NCBI RefSeq assembly: GCF_017301615.1
Contig: NZ_CP059066.1
Span: forward strand, 2,029,001 to 2,093,000
Length of the DNA: 64,000 bases
DNA from: Koleobacter methoxysyntrophicus
GTDB taxonomy: Bacteria > Bacillota > Thermosediminibacteria > Koleobacterales > Koleobacteraceae
Reading direction: 5' to 3'
The notes under the pieces are model-generated. The model saw only the letters and a program-made list of their open reading frames with translations. It searched no databases and had not been told where the DNA came from. Made by a program: the position numbers and the translations under genes. Numbering within the stretch: position 1 is the stretch's first letter; each line of letters begins with the position of its first letter. This document shows, piece after piece, positions 61,240-64,000 of this stretch.

Positions 61240-62760
61240 ATGAACAGTAATGACAACATAACCTTTGCCTCGCGATTCGGATTTATATGTGCGGCTATAG
61301 GGATGGCTGTTGGTACAGGGAATATCTGGCGTTTTCCCCGCGTTGCTGCCGCAAACGGCGGTGGGGCTTTTCTGGTAGCATTAACCGTTGCTATCTTTGT
61401 GTGGGCAATCCCTCTGCTGATGGCAGAAATGGTTATCGCCAGGAAGACGAGGCTGGGGACTGTAGGAGCAATCAGGGATTTTATGGGTAGAAAATTCACC
61501 TGGATCGGCGCCTGGCTGGGGTTTGCCGGCTTAGCAATAATGTTTTATTATTCCGTAGTAATGGGATGGACTGTTAAATATTTTACTCTTTCATTAACAG
61601 GCACACTTACCAGGGGAGATGTGGATACTGTAGCCATATGGAACACATTTACCACTACACCATCGCAGACAATATTCTTCCACTTTGTTTCTATGCTGAT
61701 AGGGGCCGTTGTTATTTATAAAGGGGTAACTGAAGGCATAGAAAAGGTAACTAAAGTGATGGTTCCTGCCCTGTTCATACTTTTGACTATAACGGCAATA
61801 AGGGCAATAACCCTTCCCGGGGCTATAGAAGGGATTAAGTACTTATTTACGCCTAATCTTGAGCATCTGGCCAGCGGAAAGACATGGCTTGAAGCCTTTA
61901 CCCAGGCGGCATGGTCAACAGGAGCAGGTTGGGCACTCCTTATGACCTATGCCGTATATACCAAGAAAGAGGAAGATATCGGCGTTAACTGCTTCCTTGT
62001 GGGTTTTGGTGATACCCTGGCTGCATTGATTGCGGGTATGGCCGTTCTTCCTACCATATTTGCCCTTGCACCGACAGTTGAATATGCCCACGAAGCCCTT
62101 GGGGCAGGCAATACGGGTTTAACCTTTATTTATCTGACCGCCCTGTTTAGCAAGATGCCCGGTGGGGCTATTATAGCACCTATATTTTTCTTGGCAATGG
62201 CTTTTGCAGCCCTGTCATCCCTCCTGTCCATGATAGAAGTAGGTGTGCTGAACCTCCAGGATGCCGGATGGGAGAGGGGCAAAGCAACTCTGTTTGTATG
62301 CGGTTTTGGATTCCTCCTCGGAGTCCCGTCAGCTTACAGCCTGAATTTCCTGGATAACCAGGACTGGGTCTGGGGGGTAGCACTGCTGATAAGCGGTCTG
62401 CTGGTTTCCATCGCTATTATGAAATACGGTGTGGAAAAGGCAAGGATGGAGGAAATAAACCACAAGTGGAGCGATATGTATATTGGCAGATGGTGGTCTA
62501 TATGCATCCAGCTGTTCCCCTTGATGTTTGCCGTAGTATTCGGATGGTGGGTATGGCAGTCCATCGGCTGGTATCCCGATTCGTGGTGGAATCCTCTGGA
62601 GGTATTCAGTCCGGGGACCATGTTTGTCCAGTGGGCTATTGCAATAGCAATATTCATAGGCCTCAACAACTGGCTTGCTGACTGGATAAAGAAAGGAAAT
62701 GCACCGGGCGGGATTCAGCATACCATCTCCGGTGATACCACCATAAAGGAGGGCAAATAA
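61240..62760 (+). CDS. Sodium-dependent amino acid transporter, NSS (LeuT) family
   Basis: A 506-residue membrane protein with about 12 hydrophobic segments. The first segment has the unwound sodium/substrate motif GMAVGTGNIWRFP; the AWSTGAGWALLMTYA segment matches transmembrane helix 6 and FAALSSLLSMIEV matches helix 8. It couples amino-acid uptake to sodium. Its place after proline racemase and before an amino-acid dehydrogenase suggests an imino acid or related substrate. ATG 61240 lies 7 bases after AAGGAGG; ATG 61234 is too close. Confidence 0.9.
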   Translation: MNSNDNITFASRFGFICAAIGMAVGTGNIWRFPRVAAANGGGAFLVALTVAIFVWAIPLLMAEMVIARKTRLGTVGAIRDFMGRKFTWIGAWLGFAGLAIMFYYSVVMGWTVKYFTLSLTGTLTRGDVDTVAIWNTFTTTPSQTIFFHFVSMLIGAVVIYKGVTEGIEKVTKVMVPALFILLTITAIRAITLPGAIEGIKYLFTPNLEHLASGKTWLEAFTQAAWSTGAGWALLMTYAVYTKKEEDIGVNCFLVGFGDTLAALIAGMAVLPTIFALAPTVEYAHEALGAGNTGLTFIYLTALFSKMPGGAIIAPIFFLAMAFAALSSLLSMIEVGVLNLQDAGWERGKATLFVCGFGFLLGVPSAYSLNFLDNQDWVWGVALLISGLLVSIAIMKYGVEKARMEEINHKWSDMYIGRWWSICIQLFPLMFAVVFGWWVWQSIGWYPDSWWNPLEVFSPGTMFVQWAIAIAIFIGLNNWLADWIKKGNAPGGIQHTISGDTTIKEGK

Positions 62761-62873
62761 TGGAACCTATCACCGTCTTTTTTATGATACTAATACTGGG
62801 TTTTTATATCGGCGGTTTTATATTTTTTGCGAACAAAGCTGCACTGCAGGAGAAAAATAAAAGGAAATCCTGA
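62760..62873 (+). CDS. MetS-type small subunit of the NSS transporter
   Basis: A 37-residue protein with one hydrophobic segment (MILILGFYIGGFIFFA) and a basic tail. Its ATG shares one base with the transporter stop (TAATG), a coupled arrangement. Small single-span subunits of this type follow some NSS transporters, as MetS follows MetP, and are needed for transport. Confidence 0.8.
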   Translation: MEPITVFFMILILGFYIGGFIFFANKAALQEKNKRKS

Positions 62874-62887
62874 ATAAGTTAATAGGG

Positions 62888-62920
62888 ATAAGGGGTTCCC
62901 TGTAAGGGGAAGCCCCTTAT
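62888..62920 (+). terminator. Terminator-like hairpin after the transporter genes
   Basis: ATAAGGGG (62888-62895) pairs with CCCCTTAT (62913-62920). The T-run is weak (TCTATG), so read-through is possible. Confidence 0.4.
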
Positions 62921-63019
62921 TCTATGAAAGTTAGATATTTGAAAAATTTAAACCTTAATGAAATTCTTTTTATTTTATATGAAAGGAATTTGTTGTTCTA
63001 TGACGAAATATTAAATAGC

Positions 63020-63038
63020 ATACTGGGTCATCCAGTAT
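63020..63038 (+). promoter_or_regulatory. Operator-like palindrome C
   Basis: ATACTGG-GTCAT-CCAGTAT is a perfect 7-bp dyad with a 5-base centre. Its reverse complement matches the core of site B. It lies 20 bases after GACGAAATATTAAA, the same promoter-side block seen at sites A and B. Confidence 0.7.
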
Positions 63039-63107
63039 ACAGGATTATCCGCATGAACATATAAATACAGATTTACCCTGAGTTAGATAAAAAAGGGAGG
63101 GAATTTT

Positions 63108-63422
63108 GTGCGAATAAAAGAACACCCTATTTTAACTTTTGAAAAAGGCAAAAGGGTAGAATTCACCTTTGACGGCAAAAAGATGTGGGGATACGAAGGA
63201 GAACCCATAGCTGCTGCCCTTCACGCTAACGGAGTAAGGGTCTTGAGAAGGAGCGCAGAAAAACACAGGCCCAGGGGTTTCTACTGTGCCATCGGTAACT
63301 GCTCATCATGCCTTATGACAGTAGACGGTGAGCCCAATGTAAGGGTATGCATCGAGAAGCTTAAAGAAGGGATGAAAATAGAAACACAGAAGGGGAAAGG
63401 TGATTTACGTGAAAAAAACTGA
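63108..63422 (+). CDS. [2Fe-2S]-binding subunit of an amino-acid dehydrogenase (HcnA/SoxA-like)
   Basis: A 104-residue ferredoxin-like protein. Cys are in FYCAIGNCSSC (near residues 64-72) and RVCIEKL (near 84), a 2Fe-2S spacing found in the small subunits of opine, proline and sarcosine oxidase/dehydrogenase complexes. The start is GTG 63108 with AAGGGAGGG upstream. It overlaps the next gene, which encodes the FAD subunit. Confidence 0.85.
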   Translation: MRIKEHPILTFEKGKRVEFTFDGKKMWGYEGEPIAAALHANGVRVLRRSAEKHRPRGFYCAIGNCSSCLMTVDGEPNVRVCIEKLKEGMKIETQKGKGDLREKN

Positions 63423-64000
63423 GATAGCCGTTATAGGCGGGGGACCGGCCGGCTTGTCGGCTGCCATAAGCGCAAGCTTGATGGGGGCAAAAGTAACCCT
63501 TTTAGACAGAAATTCAAGAGTGGGTGGGCAGCTGGTAAAACAGACCCACATGTTTTTCGGCTCACAGAAGCAGTATGCCTCAATCAGGGGAATAGATATA
63601 GCCGGAATCCTCGAAAAGCAATTGGACTCCGAGAAAGTTGAGGTTATTCTGGATGCGGCGGTTTTGGGATATTACAGAGAAGATGGGGTTATAGCCTATG
63701 AAAAGGACGAAAGGTTCAAATTGTTAAAACCCGAGCGGGTTATCGTGGCTACGGGGGCTTCCGAAAAGGTCCTGGCCTTTCCAAACAACGACCTGCCGGG
63801 GATATACGGGGCAGGTGCCGTTCAAACCCTTATGAATGAGCACGGAGTAGTTCCCGGAGAAAGGGTGCTTATGGTAGGGGCAGGTAATATAGGGTTAATT
63901 GTAAGCTACCAGCTTATTCAGGCAGGGGTTAAGGTAGAAGCCATAATAGATGCAGCGCCGGCTATAGGTGGTTACTGGGTCCATGCCTCAAAGGTAAGGC
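63409..64000 (+). CDS. FAD-dependent oxidoreductase subunit (HcnB/SoxA-like), 3' end outside window
   Basis: About 197 residues are visible. GTG 63409 overlaps the previous stop. The FAD motif GGGPAGLSAAI is at residues 8-18, SRVGGQL follows, VIVATGASEKVL is the ATG motif before the second dinucleotide site, and VGAGNIGL is the NAD/FAD motif near residue 162. With the preceding [2Fe-2S] protein this is the alpha-type subunit of a membrane or soluble dehydrogenase for proline, hydroxyproline, sarcosine or opines. The catalytic beta-type subunit is expected just past the window. Confidence 0.88.
   Translation, partial: MKKTEIAVIGGGPAGLSAAISASLMGAKVTLLDRNSRVGGQLVKQTHMFFGSQKQYASIRGIDIAGILEKQLDSEKVEVILDAAVLGYYREDGVIAYEKDERFKLLKPERVIVATGASEKVLAFPNNDLPGIYGAGAVQTLMNEHGVVPGERVLMVGAGNIGLIVSYQLIQAGVKVEAIIDAAPAIGGYWVHASKVR

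Noticed and set aside
1-64000. CRISPR arrays or rRNA genes
   Set aside because: No regularly spaced identical repeats and no rRNA-like sequence were seen anywhere in the window.

Overview
The window comes from a spore-forming anaerobe of the Bacillota, class Clostridia. It carries an alpha/beta-type small acid-soluble spore protein gene, a ytxC gene and a PdaB-like deacetylase. Ribosome binding sites are purine-rich (GGAGG type), GTG and TTG starts are common, and the metabolism is a Clostridia mix of acetoin oxidation, corrinoid salvage and proline/ornithine catabolism. I cannot name the genus from the sequence alone.\n\nLayout. 1-7.3 kb: end of the NAD operon (nadB', nadC), a Na/Pi cotransporter, two polysaccharide deacetylases, a half-size GDT1 protein, a CsoR-like regulator and mobB. 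7.4-14.1 kb: a sigma-54 promoter, a LevR-type activator, and a galactitol-type PTS operon whose gatC is split by an ISL3-family insertion sequence with an exact 8-bp target duplication. 14.4-19.7 kb: accessory stretch with a stop-interrupted C_GCAxxG_C_C gene, an ECF sigma/anti-sigma pair, unknown secreted proteins, an inverted pair of matching ECF-like promoters and an IS30 remnant. 19.8-24 kb: glucitol-type PTS locus with regulators; srlA is absent and srlE has lost its N-terminus. 24-29.8 kb: acetoin-dehydrogenase-type complex (E1a, E1b, E2, E3) behind a sigma-54 promoter, then lipA. 29.8-32.3 kb: zinc-ribbon protein, PTS enzyme I, spore protein. 32.3-39 kb: cobalamin riboswitch, btuF, btuC and a corrinoid salvage/nucleotide-loop operon (cobU, cobO, pduX-like, cbiB, cobS, cobC). 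39.5-42.8 kb: MNT-HEPN pair, a decayed second copy of the same ISL3 element, and a Fic protein. 43-50.6 kb: hisZGDCBHAFI(E). 50.7-53.7 kb: an ACT-PAS sigma-54 activator and a methionine gamma-lyase gene with its own sigma-54 promoter. 53.8-55.7 kb: tRNA-Val, tRNA-Asp, ytxC, a macro-domain protein. 55.9-64 kb: ornithine aminotransferase, an unusual methyl-accepting protein, proline racemase, an NSS transporter with its MetS-type small subunit, and the start of a two-gene [2Fe-2S]/FAD amino-acid dehydrogenase.\n\nHow it works together. Four good -24/-12 sites (LevR operon, aco operon, methionine gamma-lyase, ornithine aminotransferase) and two sigma-54 activators suggest that carbohydrate, acetoin and amino-acid catabolism are largely under sigma-54 control. 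At the right end, three transcription units share a conserved promoter-plus-dyad module, pointing to one local regulator of a proline/imino-acid uptake and oxidation regulon. This shared module, the RpoN-box-like N-terminus of the LevR protein, and the divergent ECF promoter pair are the least expected signals in the window.
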